Source: Chloroflexota bacterium
GTDB lineage: Bacteria; Chloroflexota; Anaerolineae; CG2-30-64-16
DNA length: 64,000 nt
Reading direction: 5' to 3'
Assembly: GCA_026389845.1 (NCBI GenBank)
Contig: JAPLHB010000222.1
Coordinates: 1-64,000, forward strand
Below are positions 1 through 8,309 of the stretch, one piece after another (positions within the stretch are counted from its first letter, which is position 1; every line of letters starts with the position of its first letter). The position numbers and the translations under genes are program-made. The notes beneath the pieces are model-generated. The model saw only the letters and a list, made by a program, of their open reading frames with translations. It ran no database searches and was not told where the DNA came from.

Positions 1-1
1 G

Positions 2-382
2 CTGATCGGCAAGGTCTTGCTGGGCACGGTCAAGGGCGACCTGCACGACATCGGCAAGAACCTGGTCGCCATGATGTGCGAGGGCGCCGGCTTCGAGGTC
101 ATTGACATCGGCTTCAACGTGGAACCGGAGAAGTTCGTCGCAGCCATCAAGAAACACCAGCCGCAAGTCGTGGGCATGTCGGCGATGCTGACTACCACGA
201 TGCGCGCGATGGGCTACACGATCAAGGCGATCGAGGAAGCCGGGCTGCGCGACACGCTCAAGGTCATGGTCGGCGGCGCGCCGGTGGACGCCGAGTTCGC
301 CAAGCGCATCGGCGCGGACGGCTACGGCTCCAATGCGCCGGCCGGCTCCGAGTTAGCTAAGAAGTTCGTCGGCGCGGCGTGA
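2..382 (+). CDS. Methyltransferase cognate corrinoid protein, 5'-truncated by window edge
   Basis: The gene enters from outside the window, so its N-terminal helical cap domain is not visible; the frame is open from base 2. The visible part is the B12-binding Rossmann domain. The motif GDLHDIGKN matches the DxHxxG signature whose His is the lower axial cobalt ligand in MtmC/MtbC/MttC/MtgC-type corrinoid proteins. SAMLTTTM and GGAPV are the other conserved segments lining the corrinoid. Such proteins carry a methyl group between a substrate-specific methyltransferase and a second methyltransferase or other acceptor. The stop overlaps the start of the next gene by 4 nt (ATGA), so the two are probably translationally coupled, and an MttB-like methyltransferase lies just downstream. 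Family assignment is strong; the substrate is unknown. Confidence 0.93.
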   Translation: MIGKVLLGTVKGDLHDIGKNLVAMMCEGAGFEVIDIGFNVEPEKFVAAIKKHQPQVVGMSAMLTTTMRAMGYTIKAIEEAGLRDTLKVMVGGAPVDAEFAKRIGADGYGSNAPAGSELAKKFVGAA

Positions 383-1119
383 TGGCCGGGAGCATGGATA
401 TGTCATTGCCGGCCAAACCGCCCGTGGTGGTCCTCGCTTGCAAGGTGCTGCAGACCGCGTTGACGCGGCTGTTGCCCCCAGACCTGGCCGAAACCGTCAC
501 GTTCATGGACTACGGCCTGCACCGCGTGCCGGCCAAACTGGGGCATGCGCTCCAGGAGGCGCTGGACGCCATCGCGGAGCCAAGCCTGGTGGTCCTGGGG
601 TATGGGCTGTGCGGCAACGGGTTAAAAGGACTGCGGGCCGGCCCGCATACCTTACTCGTGCCCCGCACCGACGACTGCATCGCCATCCTGCTGGGGTCCT
701 ACAAGATGTACATGCGCCAGTTCAGCGCCGTCCCCGGCACGTATTATCTGACCAAGGGGTGGCTGGAATCGGGCAGCAACCCGCTCCAGGAATACAACGA
801 GTGCGTGGTCAAGTACGGCGCTAAGGATGCCATGTGGCTCATGGATCAGCAGTATCAGCACTACGAACGGGTGGTGCTGGTGGCCCCGAACCAGGCCGAA
901 TTGGACACCTACCGCGCTCAGGCGCAGGAAGTCGCCCGGTTCTGCGAGCGGTGGGGCTGGCGTTACGAGGAAATCTTGGGGTCCGATGACTACGTGAGCC
1001 GGTTGATCGAGGCCGCCGCGGCCCTCCATGACGGCAGCCAGTCGCCTCTTTGGGTCAACACGGACTTCGTGGTCATCCCCCCCGGCGGCGAAATTCGGCA
1101 AGAAATGTTCATGCGGTAA
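379..1119 (+). CDS. DUF1638 domain-containing protein
   Basis: A 246-residue protein matching the DUF1638 family, which commonly sits beside corrinoid methyltransferases. Recognisable segments are VVLGYGLCGNGL (around residues 72-83), the acidic-cysteine motif PRTDDCIAILLG, GTYYLTKGW and the later NECVVKYG. The cysteines and acidic residues suggest metal or cofactor binding, but no reaction is established for the family. The start codon overlaps the corrinoid-protein stop by 4 nt. An ATG slightly further in (MSLPAK) is an alternative start. Neighbours imply a role in substrate handling or corrinoid function in methyl transfer; this is inference from context only. Confidence 0.85.
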   Translation: MMAGSMDMSLPAKPPVVVLACKVLQTALTRLLPPDLAETVTFMDYGLHRVPAKLGHALQEALDAIAEPSLVVLGYGLCGNGLKGLRAGPHTLLVPRTDDCIAILLGSYKMYMRQFSAVPGTYYLTKGWLESGSNPLQEYNECVVKYGAKDAMWLMDQQYQHYERVVLVAPNQAELDTYRAQAQEVARFCERWGWRYEEILGSDDYVSRLIEAAAALHDGSQSPLWVNTDFVVIPPGGEIRQEMFMR

Positions 1120-1126
1120 GTGGAGT

Positions 1127-1211
1127 TGATTGCAGATTGATGATTGATGATTGCAGATTGACGATGGTTCAGAACTGCATAAATCTGCAATCCGCAATCT
1201 AAAATCCTCAA
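1127..1211. repeat. Palindromic word repeat (GATTGCAGATT family)
   Basis: The left arm repeats the words GATTGCAGATTG and GATGATTG several times. After a short unique centre, the right arm carries the reverse-complement words (CTGCAATCCGCAATC). It fills the gap between the DUF1638 and MttB-like genes. The same word family recurs at 29526-29548 and inside the giant gene at 34896-35070. Confidence 0.75.
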
Positions 1212-1224
1212 TAGGAGACAGACC

Positions 1225-2742
1225 ATGCAGGTCAGAAAAACTAACTACACGGTGAATGCCACGCCGACGTTGCAGGTGTTCACCGAGGATCAAATCGAAG
1301 CCATCTACTACGCGGCGCTGCGCGTCCTTTCGGAGACGGGCGTCCGCGTGTATGAGAAAGAGGGCTGGGAGTTGGCCTACGAGGGCGGGGCGAACATCGA
1401 AGGCATCCTCGAAGACAGCGCCCTGGTGAAAATGCCCTCGCGGATGGTGGACAAGGCGCGGGCGACGCTGCCGCAGCGGGTGCGCGTGGTGGGGCCGCCG
1501 GACAAGACCGGCGCCCGCCCCTACATGATGGATCTGTTCAAGAACCAGATCTATTACGGCACCGGCTCCGACACGCCCTTCACCCTCGACCCGTACACCC
1601 AGCAGCGCCGCCGCGCGCTCTACAAGGACGTGAAGAACCTGGCGAAGCTCGCCCAGACGCTCCCCAACGTGGACTTCTTCATGTCGCTGGGCATCACCCA
1701 GGATACGGCCGTGGGCACCTACGATCGCTGGCAGTATCTCGCCATGCTGGAAGCCACCAATAAGCCGATCAACATCACCGCGGTGGACATCGAGGGCCTC
1801 AAGGATCAGCTCGAGATGGCCTACATCCGCTTGGGTGGTAAAGCCGAGTGGAAGAAAGCGCCCTGCTTCTCGCTCTACAACGAGCCGGTGTCGCCGCTGA
1901 GCCACTCAGAAGAAGTGATCCAGAAGCTGCTCTTCTGCGCGGACAACGACATCCCGATCGTCTACACCCCCTGCCCGCTGGCCGGCGCCACGTCGCCCGC
2001 CACGCTGGCCGGCACGGCCGTGCAGGCGCTCACCGAGAGCCTCTTCGGCATCGTGCTCAGCCAGTTGCGCAAGCCCGGCGCTGAGGTTATAATCGGTGGC
2101 CTGATGTCGGCCATGGATATGCAGACGGCCGTCTACTGCTACGGGTCGCCGGAGATGGCGTTGTTGAGCGCCGGCTACACCGAGATCACCAAGTGGCTGC
2201 GCGTGCCCGAATACGAGACCGCCGGCTGCTCCGACTCGAAGTGCTTCGACGAGCAGGCGTGCCTGGAAGCCACGATGAACATCACCACCGCGGCGCTCGT
2301 CGGCGGTAACATGATCCACGACATCGGTTACATCGAGCAAGGCCTGTGCAGCAGCCCGCACATGCTGGTCGCTTCGGATGACATCATCAGCCGGACGAAG
2401 CGCATCCTGCGCGGCATCCCTGTGACCGACGACACCCAGGCGCTCGACGTGCTGGACGAAATCGGCCCCGGCGGCCATTTCCTGGCCCACGATCACACCT
2501 TCAAGCGGTTTAAGACCGAAAACTGGCGCTCGCCGCTGGTTGACCGCCAAGTCTATGCCGACTGGGAAACTGCTGGCAGCAAGAGCTATCAGCAGCGGGT
2601 GCATGAGCGCGTGATCGAAATCCTGGAGACCGAGACCGAGCCGCTGCTGGACGAGAAGATGTACGCCGAGCTGCGCCGCATCTGCGAGTTGGCCGACGCG
2701 CGGCATAAGGACGAAGAACTAGACGTCAATATGTTTGCGTAG
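1225..2742 (+). CDS. MttB-like trimethylamine/quaternary-amine methyltransferase family protein (non-pyrrolysine)
   Basis: A 505-residue protein of the MttB superfamily (COG5598). It is read through without an internal UAG, so it belongs to the pyrrolysine-free branch that includes glycine-betaine methyltransferase MtgB and relatives. Typical segments seen are YYAALRVLSETGVRVYE near the N-terminus, YYGTGSDTPF (about residue 110), AVDIEGLKDQ, and the C-terminal barrel half with GCSDSKCFDEQA and GNMIHDIGYIEQG. It is preceded by AGGAGA 6-7 nt before ATG. It would transfer a methyl group from an N-methylated substrate to the upstream corrinoid protein. Substrate specificity cannot be read from sequence; betaines or other methylated amines are candidates. 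Family assignment strong, substrate unknown. Confidence 0.92.
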   Translation: MQVRKTNYTVNATPTLQVFTEDQIEAIYYAALRVLSETGVRVYEKEGWELAYEGGANIEGILEDSALVKMPSRMVDKARATLPQRVRVVGPPDKTGARPYMMDLFKNQIYYGTGSDTPFTLDPYTQQRRRALYKDVKNLAKLAQTLPNVDFFMSLGITQDTAVGTYDRWQYLAMLEATNKPINITAVDIEGLKDQLEMAYIRLGGKAEWKKAPCFSLYNEPVSPLSHSEEVIQKLLFCADNDIPIVYTPCPLAGATSPATLAGTAVQALTESLFGIVLSQLRKPGAEVIIGGLMSAMDMQTAVYCYGSPEMALLSAGYTEITKWLRVPEYETAGCSDSKCFDEQACLEATMNITTAALVGGNMIHDIGYIEQGLCSSPHMLVASDDIISRTKRILRGIPVTDDTQALDVLDEIGPGGHFLAHDHTFKRFKTENWRSPLVDRQVYADWETAGSKSYQQRVHERVIEILETETEPLLDEKMYAELRRICELADARHKDEELDVNMFA

Positions 2743-2776
2743 CTAGAAGCTGGTAGGCTGGTAACCTGGTAGATTG
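2743..2776. repeat. Short tandem word repeat (CTGGTAG/CTGGTAA)
   Basis: Degenerate copies of GCTGGTAGG, GCTGGTAACC and CTGGTAGATTGG follow directly after the MttB-like stop. Only one arm is visible; no reverse-complement partner is close by. Confidence 0.55.
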
Positions 2777-2862
2777 GTGTGCTGCCCACGGGCGTGACTG
2801 CGTTTCTTCGATCCCCGCCAGGGTGTGTCACCCAGAGTCGGTGCGTCCCGCGAGGCGCAGTG

Positions 2863-2920
2863 CGGCGAGCATCCAGCGAAGGGTCTCGGCACAAGATACC
2901 TCTTCGTTGGATGCTCGCCG
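2863..2920. repeat. Large hairpin upstream of the iron-sulfur gene
   Basis: Arms at 2863-2881 and 2902-2920 are inverted copies matching at 18 of 19 positions (CGGCGAGCATCC core) around a 20-nt loop containing AGGGTCTCGG. The loop and arm text (CAGCGAAGGGTCTC) recurs in the giant gene near 46750, and a related text occurs in the MITE at 33170-33368. It is a dispersed repeat; in RNA it could also form a stem just before the RBS of the next gene. Confidence 0.75.
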
Positions 2921-2943
2921 TCACGGGTGATCAGGAGAGCAGA

Positions 2944-3714
2944 ATGAAACCGACGGAACTCGCTGAACTGATCCGGGAAACGATCATTGACGAAGTCAAG
3001 AGCAGGAAGTGTGTTACTTCTTATCGCGACCCGATCATCGGCTTTGTGGCAGCCAATGACCCCGGGTTCGCCAACCTGAGCCAATGGGTGAAGTTTCCGC
3101 ATCTGATGCCGGCTGAACTGCTTCAAGGAGCGCGTTCAGTTGTTTGTTTCTATTTGCCGTTTGCGCCCGAGATTGCAATCGCTAATCAACAGGAAAGAGA
3201 ACAAGTCGCTCGTGAATGGGCAGTTGCATATCAAGACACGAATATCCTGATCGGAAAGATAACCTCGCGGCTGATTGAAGTGCTGGTTCAGCATGGTGTA
3301 CGGGCCGCGGCAGAACCGGCCACGGGGAATTTTAACAGAAAAGAGTTGCGAAGTCATTGGTCGCATAAGAGCATTGCTGTCCTGGCTGGAATAGGAAGCT
3401 TTGGCCTCCATCAGTTGGTGATCACAGATGCGGGTTGTACAGGGCGGTTTGGCAGCATCGTGATCGCTGCAGACTTGCCCATTGATAAGCCGGTTCCGAG
3501 GGAGCGCTGCGAGTATTACGCCTTCGGAACTTGCACGTCGTGTATTTTCGGATGTCCGGTAGATGCTCTTGCCAAAGATGAACCTATTGATCGCCAGGTA
3601 TGTTGGGATCGGTGCCTCACAAATGCCGCTGAATTTCTTGATATAGGACCTGAAGTCCAATGTTGCGGGAAATGCGCGGTCGTTGGCCCTTGCGCCGTTA
3701 AATCAGCAGTTTAG
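2944..3714 (+). CDS. Iron-sulfur protein related to epoxyqueuosine reductase-like ferredoxin proteins
   Basis: 256 residues, started at ATG 2944 because CAGGAGAG sits 4-9 nt upstream; a longer open frame reaching back to 2779 runs through repeat sequence and is unlikely to be translated. The C-terminal third is cysteine-rich: CTSCIFGCP (CxxCxxxCP), then QVCWDRC and QCCGKC...GPC, enough ligands for one or two [4Fe-4S] clusters. The N-terminal two-thirds resembles the corrinoid-binding-like fold of QueG/reductive-dehalogenase relatives (LLQGARSVVCFYLPF, GIGSFGLHQLVITDAGCTGRFGS in pieces). Proteins of this kind often sit in methyltransferase islands, possibly as electron donors for corrinoid reactivation. 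Its precise reaction is unknown; it is not a canonical QueG. Confidence 0.8.
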   Translation: MKPTELAELIRETIIDEVKSRKCVTSYRDPIIGFVAANDPGFANLSQWVKFPHLMPAELLQGARSVVCFYLPFAPEIAIANQQEREQVAREWAVAYQDTNILIGKITSRLIEVLVQHGVRAAAEPATGNFNRKELRSHWSHKSIAVLAGIGSFGLHQLVITDAGCTGRFGSIVIAADLPIDKPVPRERCEYYAFGTCTSCIFGCPVDALAKDEPIDRQVCWDRCLTNAAEFLDIGPEVQCCGKCAVVGPCAVKSAV

Positions 3715-3774
3715 ACGTATGAGGTTATCCGGTTTGAAATGACCGATTCTCAGTTTCCCCCGTGAGGTTGCTCA

Positions 3775-5793
3775 TTGGAATCTGATCGCGAAAACTCAGA
3801 AAGCCTGGTGCTGGGCATTGACACCGGCGGCACTTACACCGACGGCGTGCTGCTCGAATATCATTCGCGACGCGTGCTGGCCTCGCACAAAAGCCTGACC
3901 ACCAAACGCGACTTTTCGATCGGCATCGAGAAGGTTATCGAGGGCATTCATATCGAAGACCCATCGGCGATCAAGATGGTGTCCGTTTCAACCACCCTGG
4001 CGACCAACGCCATCGCCGAAGGTAAGGGCAAGCGGGTCGCCCTATTGCTCATCGGCTACGACCCCGAGCTGATCGCCTCGTTCAAGATGGAGCGGCGCTT
4101 CGCGACGCCCCACTTTTTCTATTTTCGAGGCGGCCATGACCTCTACGGCCGCGAAAAGGCCGAACTGGACCTGCCGGCCATTTTGGCGCAGGTCAATAAG
4201 ATCAAAGACCGCACCGACGCCATCGCTATCTCCAGCTATTTTAGCCCGCTGAACCCCGAGCACGAAAACCGCGCCTACAACGCCATCACGCGCATCTGCG
4301 ATCTGCCGATCGTCCTGGGACATCAGCTTTCGACCAAGCTCGGCTCGGTGGAGCGGGCCACGACAGCGGCGCTCAATGCGTCGCTGCTGGCCGTGCTGCA
4401 AGACTTCATCATCGCCGTGCGCCGTGCGATGGAGCGCCGCAAAATTGATGCGCCGCTGATGGTGGTGCGCGGCGATGGCACGCTGATGAGCGACGAATTC
4501 GCCGCGCGCACCCCGGTCGAGACGATCCACTCCGGCCCTGCGGCCAGCGCCATGGGCGGCCGGTTCCTGTCGAACCTGGATGACGCGCTGGTCGTGGATG
4601 TCGGCGGGACCACGACCGATATCGCGCTGGTGCAGGGCGGCCAGGTGACGGTCAGCGCCGAGGGCGCTTCGTTCGGCGAATACAAGACCTCGGTGCAGGC
4701 GGCCAACCTCCTCTCGATTGCCCTGGGCGGCGATAGCCACATCACCTATGCCCGCGACGGGCAGATCGCCATCGGCCCCGAGCGCGTGCTGCCCCTGGCG
4801 CACCTGGCCGCGGATCACCCCGACGTCCTCAAACGCCTTAAGGCGCTCTCGCGACGCATGTGGGCGCAGGCCACGCCCGATTGGCTGGAGTATTGGCTCC
4901 TGCTGCGCGAGCCGGCGGCCGGCCTCCTGGAGACCGCCCAGGCGCGCGCCCTGTGCGATTTCCTGCGCGATGGCCCCCAACCGGTGCCGGAGATCGTCAA
5001 ACACCTCAAGGTGCTGCACGTGGCCCAGATTGACGCGGCCGAGCTGCTGCGCCAGGAGATCATCGGCAAAGCCGGGCTGACCCCCACCGATCTGATGCAT
5101 GTCGAGGGCGCCTACACCCCCTGGAACGTCGAGGCAGCCGCCCTGGCCGTGGAGGTTTTTGCCCATCGTCAGTTCCCGAACACGGACGAACTGCGTCGGG
5201 TGGTGTGGCAGCGCATCACCGAGATGGCGCTCTATGCTATCGTGACCTTCCTCACCGGCAAGCGCCTGGCGCCGACGGGCACGGCGGCCAGCGCCCAAGA
5301 GGACGACCTCGGCCGCTGGTTCTTCCACAACAGCCTTTACAACACGCACCCGCACCTGGAAACGCTCTTTCGTCTGCGCCGGCCGCTCATCGGCATCGGC
5401 GCACCGGCGGGGCAATTCCTCAAGCCCGTGGCCGAGGCGTTGCACGCTGAGCTGGTGCTGCCCGAATTTCACCAGGTCGCCAACGCGGTCGGGGCCATCG
5501 CCGGTGCGGTCATGGTGCAAGAGGAAATCCTGATCTACCCCAGGCTGGACGCCGCCGGCATGGAAGTGCTCGGCTACTACGTGCAGACCAGCGAGGCGCG
5601 CCTGGAGATCGAAGACCTGGCCGAGGCGCTGGCCCACGCCACCCGCATCAGCCAGGAGCGCGCCCTGGGCGCGGCGTTGCGCTCCGGCGCCGACAACCCG
5701 CAGGTGGTGGTGGAACAGACGACCGACGGGCTGGACACTTATCGCGTCCGCGCGAAGGCGATGGGCAATCCGCGGCTGGGGACTAGGGGTTAG
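3775..5793 (+). CDS. Hydantoinase/oxoprolinase (HyuA-like, ASKHA fold) family protein
   Basis: 672 residues beginning at TTG 3775, with GTGAGG about 10 nt upstream. Phosphate-binding motifs of the ASKHA fold are clear: LGIDTGGTYTDG (residues about 13-24), SGPAASAMGG and DVGGTTTDIAL in the middle. HyuA-type proteins perform ATP-dependent ring opening of hydantoins or oxoproline, but many relatives in corrinoid clusters have other or unknown roles. It lacks an adjacent HyuB partner here, which argues against a classical N-methylhydantoinase. The last residues and the stop codon (LGTRG-stop) are encoded by a palindromic repeat that starts at 5777, so the native C-terminus may have been altered. 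Family strong, function uncertain. Confidence 0.88.
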   Translation: MESDRENSESLVLGIDTGGTYTDGVLLEYHSRRVLASHKSLTTKRDFSIGIEKVIEGIHIEDPSAIKMVSVSTTLATNAIAEGKGKRVALLLIGYDPELIASFKMERRFATPHFFYFRGGHDLYGREKAELDLPAILAQVNKIKDRTDAIAISSYFSPLNPEHENRAYNAITRICDLPIVLGHQLSTKLGSVERATTAALNASLLAVLQDFIIAVRRAMERRKIDAPLMVVRGDGTLMSDEFAARTPVETIHSGPAASAMGGRFLSNLDDALVVDVGGTTTDIALVQGGQVTVSAEGASFGEYKTSVQAANLLSIALGGDSHITYARDGQIAIGPERVLPLAHLAADHPDVLKRLKALSRRMWAQATPDWLEYWLLLREPAAGLLETAQARALCDFLRDGPQPVPEIVKHLKVLHVAQIDAAELLRQEIIGKAGLTPTDLMHVEGAYTPWNVEAAALAVEVFAHRQFPNTDELRRVVWQRITEMALYAIVTFLTGKRLAPTGTAASAQEDDLGRWFFHNSLYNTHPHLETLFRLRRPLIGIGAPAGQFLKPVAEALHAELVLPEFHQVANAVGAIAGAVMVQEEILIYPRLDAAGMEVLGYYVQTSEARLEIEDLAEALAHATRISQERALGAALRSGADNPQVVVEQTTDGLDTYRVRAKAMGNPRLGTRG

Positions 5794-5863
5794 GGGCTAG
5801 GGACTAGGAATCAGGAATTGAATCGTCTCCTAGTCCCTAGTCCCTGGTTCCTAGTCCCTGAGT
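5777..5863. repeat. Palindromic word repeat (CTAGGGACTAGG family)
   Basis: The left arm has repeated GGGACTAGG/GGGGCTAGG words, a short centre, then the right arm with CCTAGTCCCTAGTCCCTGG in reverse complement. It begins inside the final codons of the preceding gene and supplies its TAG stop. Confidence 0.8.
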
Positions 5864-5885
5864 TCCCAACAACGGAGGCAGTGAC

Positions 5886-6527
5886 ATGGACCTGGTACGA
5901 GTTGACACGCAACGGGCTTACGAGCTGATCCTGGCCCAAATCACCCGGCTCGAATTGCCACCCGGTGCGCCCATCAATGAGCAGCGGCTGGCCGAAGCGT
6001 TGGGCATGGCGCTGACTCCCGTCCAGGAGGCGCTGAAGCAGCTCGCCAGCGATCACCTGGTGCGCGTCACGCCGCGCCACGGCCTGTACGTGGCTGATGT
6101 GAACGTGCCCGACCTGGAAAAGCTCAGCGAATTGCGCCTCCCGCTCGAAGCGTTGGCGGCCCGGCTGGCGGCCGAGCGCGCGACCGAGGATGACCTGGCC
6201 GTGCTTGAGGCGATCCGGCAGGAGCAGGTGGCCGCGGACCCGGCTGATCCGCGCCGGCTCTTCGAAATTGACCACAAGTTCCACAAGGCCATCGCTCAGG
6301 CCGCCGACAACTACTACCTGGCGCAAACGCTGGACCACTTCTTCGGGCTGTCGCTGCGGCTCTGGTATCTTGTGCTCCCGCGCCTCGAATTCCTGCCGGG
6401 CGCGGTGGAAAGGCATCTGGCCCTGGTGGATGCCATTCGCGGCCACGATGCCGGCCGCGCCGAGCAGCTCATGCGCGCCCACGTGGGGGAGTTTTACGAC
6501 CAGGTGCGGGGCGTGCTCGCCGAGTAG
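5886..6527 (+). CDS. GntR-family transcriptional regulator with FCD ligand-binding domain
   Basis: 213 residues. The N-terminal winged helix-turn-helix is typical of FadR/GntR regulators: LPPGAPINEQRLAEALGM followed by TPVQEALKQLASDHLV and RHGLYVADV (residues about 25-75). The C-terminal all-helical FCD domain shows R-L-P-L-E, the FEIDHKFHKAIAQAADN segment with the metal-binding Asp/His pattern, and HLALVDAIRGHDAGRAEQLM near the end, where the remaining His ligand usually lies. GGAGG precedes the ATG. Such proteins are usually repressors released by a small carboxylate or metabolite, and its position inside the methyltransferase island suggests it controls that island. Ligand and operator not identifiable. 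Confidence 0.92.
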   Translation: MDLVRVDTQRAYELILAQITRLELPPGAPINEQRLAEALGMALTPVQEALKQLASDHLVRVTPRHGLYVADVNVPDLEKLSELRLPLEALAARLAAERATEDDLAVLEAIRQEQVAADPADPRRLFEIDHKFHKAIAQAADNYYLAQTLDHFFGLSLRLWYLVLPRLEFLPGAVERHLALVDAIRGHDAGRAEQLMRAHVGEFYDQVRGVLAE

Positions 6528-6534
6528 GGAATTC

Positions 6535-6603
6535 ACCACCAAGACACGAAGGCACTAAGAAAACCGACGAAGGAGCTTCGTGTCTTTGTGTCTTCGTGGT
6601 TCC
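6535..6603. repeat. Palindromic word repeat (ACGAAGACACGAAG family)
   Basis: The left arm ACCAAGACACGAAGGCACTAAG is answered by the right arm with CTTCGTGTCTTTGTGTCTTCGTGG. The same word family reappears directly after the giant gene (61810-61894). Confidence 0.8.
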
Positions 6604-6629
6604 AATACCAGGGGAGACATACCGAGATC

Positions 6630-8309
6630 ATGCGTAGTCATGTCGAAGAGTTCAGCGCCCAGGTGACCGCCAAAGTCACCGTCAGCTATGGCGCGGACGT
6701 GCGGTCGGCGGCGGTGGATGCGGACAGCGTGCTGAGCGCCGCGGTCATCGCCGCCGGCCTGCCCATCGAGCAGCCCTGCGCCGGCCGCGGCACCTGCCTC
6801 AAGTGCAAGGTGATGGCCGAGGGTGCGCTCAGCCCGCTGGACGAGCACGAGCTACACGGGCTGACGCCGGCCGAGCGTGCCGCGCACTACCGGCTGGCGT
6901 GCCGGGCCAGGGTGATAGGCAACGTGGCCGTGACCCTGGCACCCATCGTCGTCTATTCCAACAAGATCTTCCGCGCCAGCAACGACCACAAGCGGCCGGG
7001 CGTACCGTTGGGCCTGGCGATTGACCTGGGCAGCACCACCGTGGCCGCCTTCGTGGTCACGCTGGACACGGGCAAGGTGTGCGCGGGCGCGGCCGCGCTG
7101 AACCAGCAGACCGCGTTTGGCGCGGACGTGATCTCACGCCTGGCCGCGGCCCAGTTGGGGCCGGAGACGGCCGAAAGGGTCTCGGCGCTGGCGCTCTCCT
7201 CCATCGTGCAGGCGGTGGATGCACTCAACCTGACCCCGCGCATCCGGGCGCGCATCCGCAAGGTGACGATCGTGGGCAACTGCGCCATGCATCACCTGCT
7301 GTTGCGCTACCCGGTGGACACCCTGGCCGAGTTGCCGTTCCAGCCGTACAGCATCTTGCCCGTGCGCTACCGCGGGCAAGATGGCGGCAACCCGTTCGCC
7401 GGCATCTTCCCGTCCGCTGCCGAGGTAGCCTTGCCGCCGCTCATCGGCGGCTTCGTCGGCTCCGATGCGCTGGCCTGCCTGGTTTATTACGGCTTCGACC
7501 GCGCGCTCGGCCCGATGGCCGCGATTGACCTAGGCACCAACGGTGAGGTGCTGGTGACAGACGGGACGCGCATCCTGGTCGCCTCCACGGCCGCCGGCCC
7601 CGCGTTCGAGGGCGTGAATATCACGAGCGGCACCCGCGCCGTGGACGGCGCCATCATCGGCGTGAAGGCCGATCCGACGAGCGACACTCTGGCGCTTACC
7701 ACGATCGGAGACCAGCCGCCGGCGGGGCTGACCGGTTCGGGGCTGCTAAGCCTGGTGCATGAACTGCGCCGGGCCGGTGTCGTGGACCAGACCGGCCGCC
7801 TCGTGACCGATCCCCCCGCGTTCGGCGACCGGATGGGCCAGGACGAAGAAGGGGTGCGCCGCTTCCTGATCACCGACAAGGGCGTGAACCACCGGGGCAT
7901 CGAAGAAGGCGGAGAAGACACCGAAATCCCACTCTACCTGACGCAGCACGACATCCGCGAGCTGCAAAAGGCGAAGGGCGCCATCCGCGCAGCTATGGAC
8001 ACGCTGCTGGCCAGGCTGGGGCTGCATCCCGGCGACCTGCGGCGCATGATCCTCACCGGCTCCTTCGGCAGCCAGTTGGATTCGGCGGCGGTGGTGGGGC
8101 TGGGCATGATCCCGCCGGTCGCGCCCGATGTCGTGGAGTCATCGGCCAACGGGGCCGGCTTCGGCGCGGCGCTCATGCTCGACGACGCGGAATTCGCCCG
8201 CGGCGAGCGGATCGCGGCCGCGGCCGAGCAGATTGACCTGGACATGGATCCAGATTTCGACCGGCGCTACATTGACTCGCTCAAGTTCGCGGCCGAGGGG
8301 GACAGATGA
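6630..8309 (+). CDS. Ferredoxin-ASKHA protein, reductive activator of corrinoid enzymes (RACo/DUF4445-like)
   Basis: 559 residues from ATG 6630, preceded by GGGGAGA; an upstream TTG at 6588 lies in repeat sequence. The N-terminal [2Fe-2S] plant-type ferredoxin domain shows CAGRGTCLKC plus a fourth Cys in YRLACRA (residues about 48-90). The rest is a DUF4445/RACo ASKHA domain: AIDLGSTTVAAFV (about 130), GNCAMHHLLL, AAIDLGTNGEVLV, GSGLLSLVHEL and TGSFGSQLDSA. RACo-type proteins reduce inactive Co(II) corrinoid to Co(I) with ATP hydrolysis. The corrinoid protein and methyltransferase of the same island are the likely clients. It overlaps the next gene by 4 nt. Confidence 0.92.
   Translation: MRSHVEEFSAQVTAKVTVSYGADVRSAAVDADSVLSAAVIAAGLPIEQPCAGRGTCLKCKVMAEGALSPLDEHELHGLTPAERAAHYRLACRARVIGNVAVTLAPIVVYSNKIFRASNDHKRPGVPLGLAIDLGSTTVAAFVVTLDTGKVCAGAAALNQQTAFGADVISRLAAAQLGPETAERVSALALSSIVQAVDALNLTPRIRARIRKVTIVGNCAMHHLLLRYPVDTLAELPFQPYSILPVRYRGQDGGNPFAGIFPSAAEVALPPLIGGFVGSDALACLVYYGFDRALGPMAAIDLGTNGEVLVTDGTRILVASTAAGPAFEGVNITSGTRAVDGAIIGVKADPTSDTLALTTIGDQPPAGLTGSGLLSLVHELRRAGVVDQTGRLVTDPPAFGDRMGQDEEGVRRFLITDKGVNHRGIEEGGEDTEIPLYLTQHDIRELQKAKGAIRAAMDTLLARLGLHPGDLRRMILTGSFGSQLDSAAVVGLGMIPPVAPDVVESSANGAGFGAALMLDDAEFARGERIAAAAEQIDLDMDPDFDRRYIDSLKFAAEGDR

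Noticed and set aside
1127..1211. Word repeats considered as a CRISPR or tRNA-like element
   Set aside because: No regular repeat-spacer spacing; the arms are mirrored words forming a palindrome.
1225..2742. Pyrrolysine-containing MttB
   Set aside because: The frame contains no internal TAG and is complete at 505 residues, so it is a non-pyrrolysine relative.
2779..2943. Longer N-terminus for the iron-sulfur protein
   Set aside because: The extension runs through a dispersed hairpin repeat, while ATG 2944 has a good RBS and the protein begins normally there.
4042..5637. A 531-codon minus-strand frame opposite the hydantoinase-like gene
   Set aside because: Shadow of a high-GC gene: composition is Arg/Gly/His/Leu-rich, no RBS and no family resemblance.
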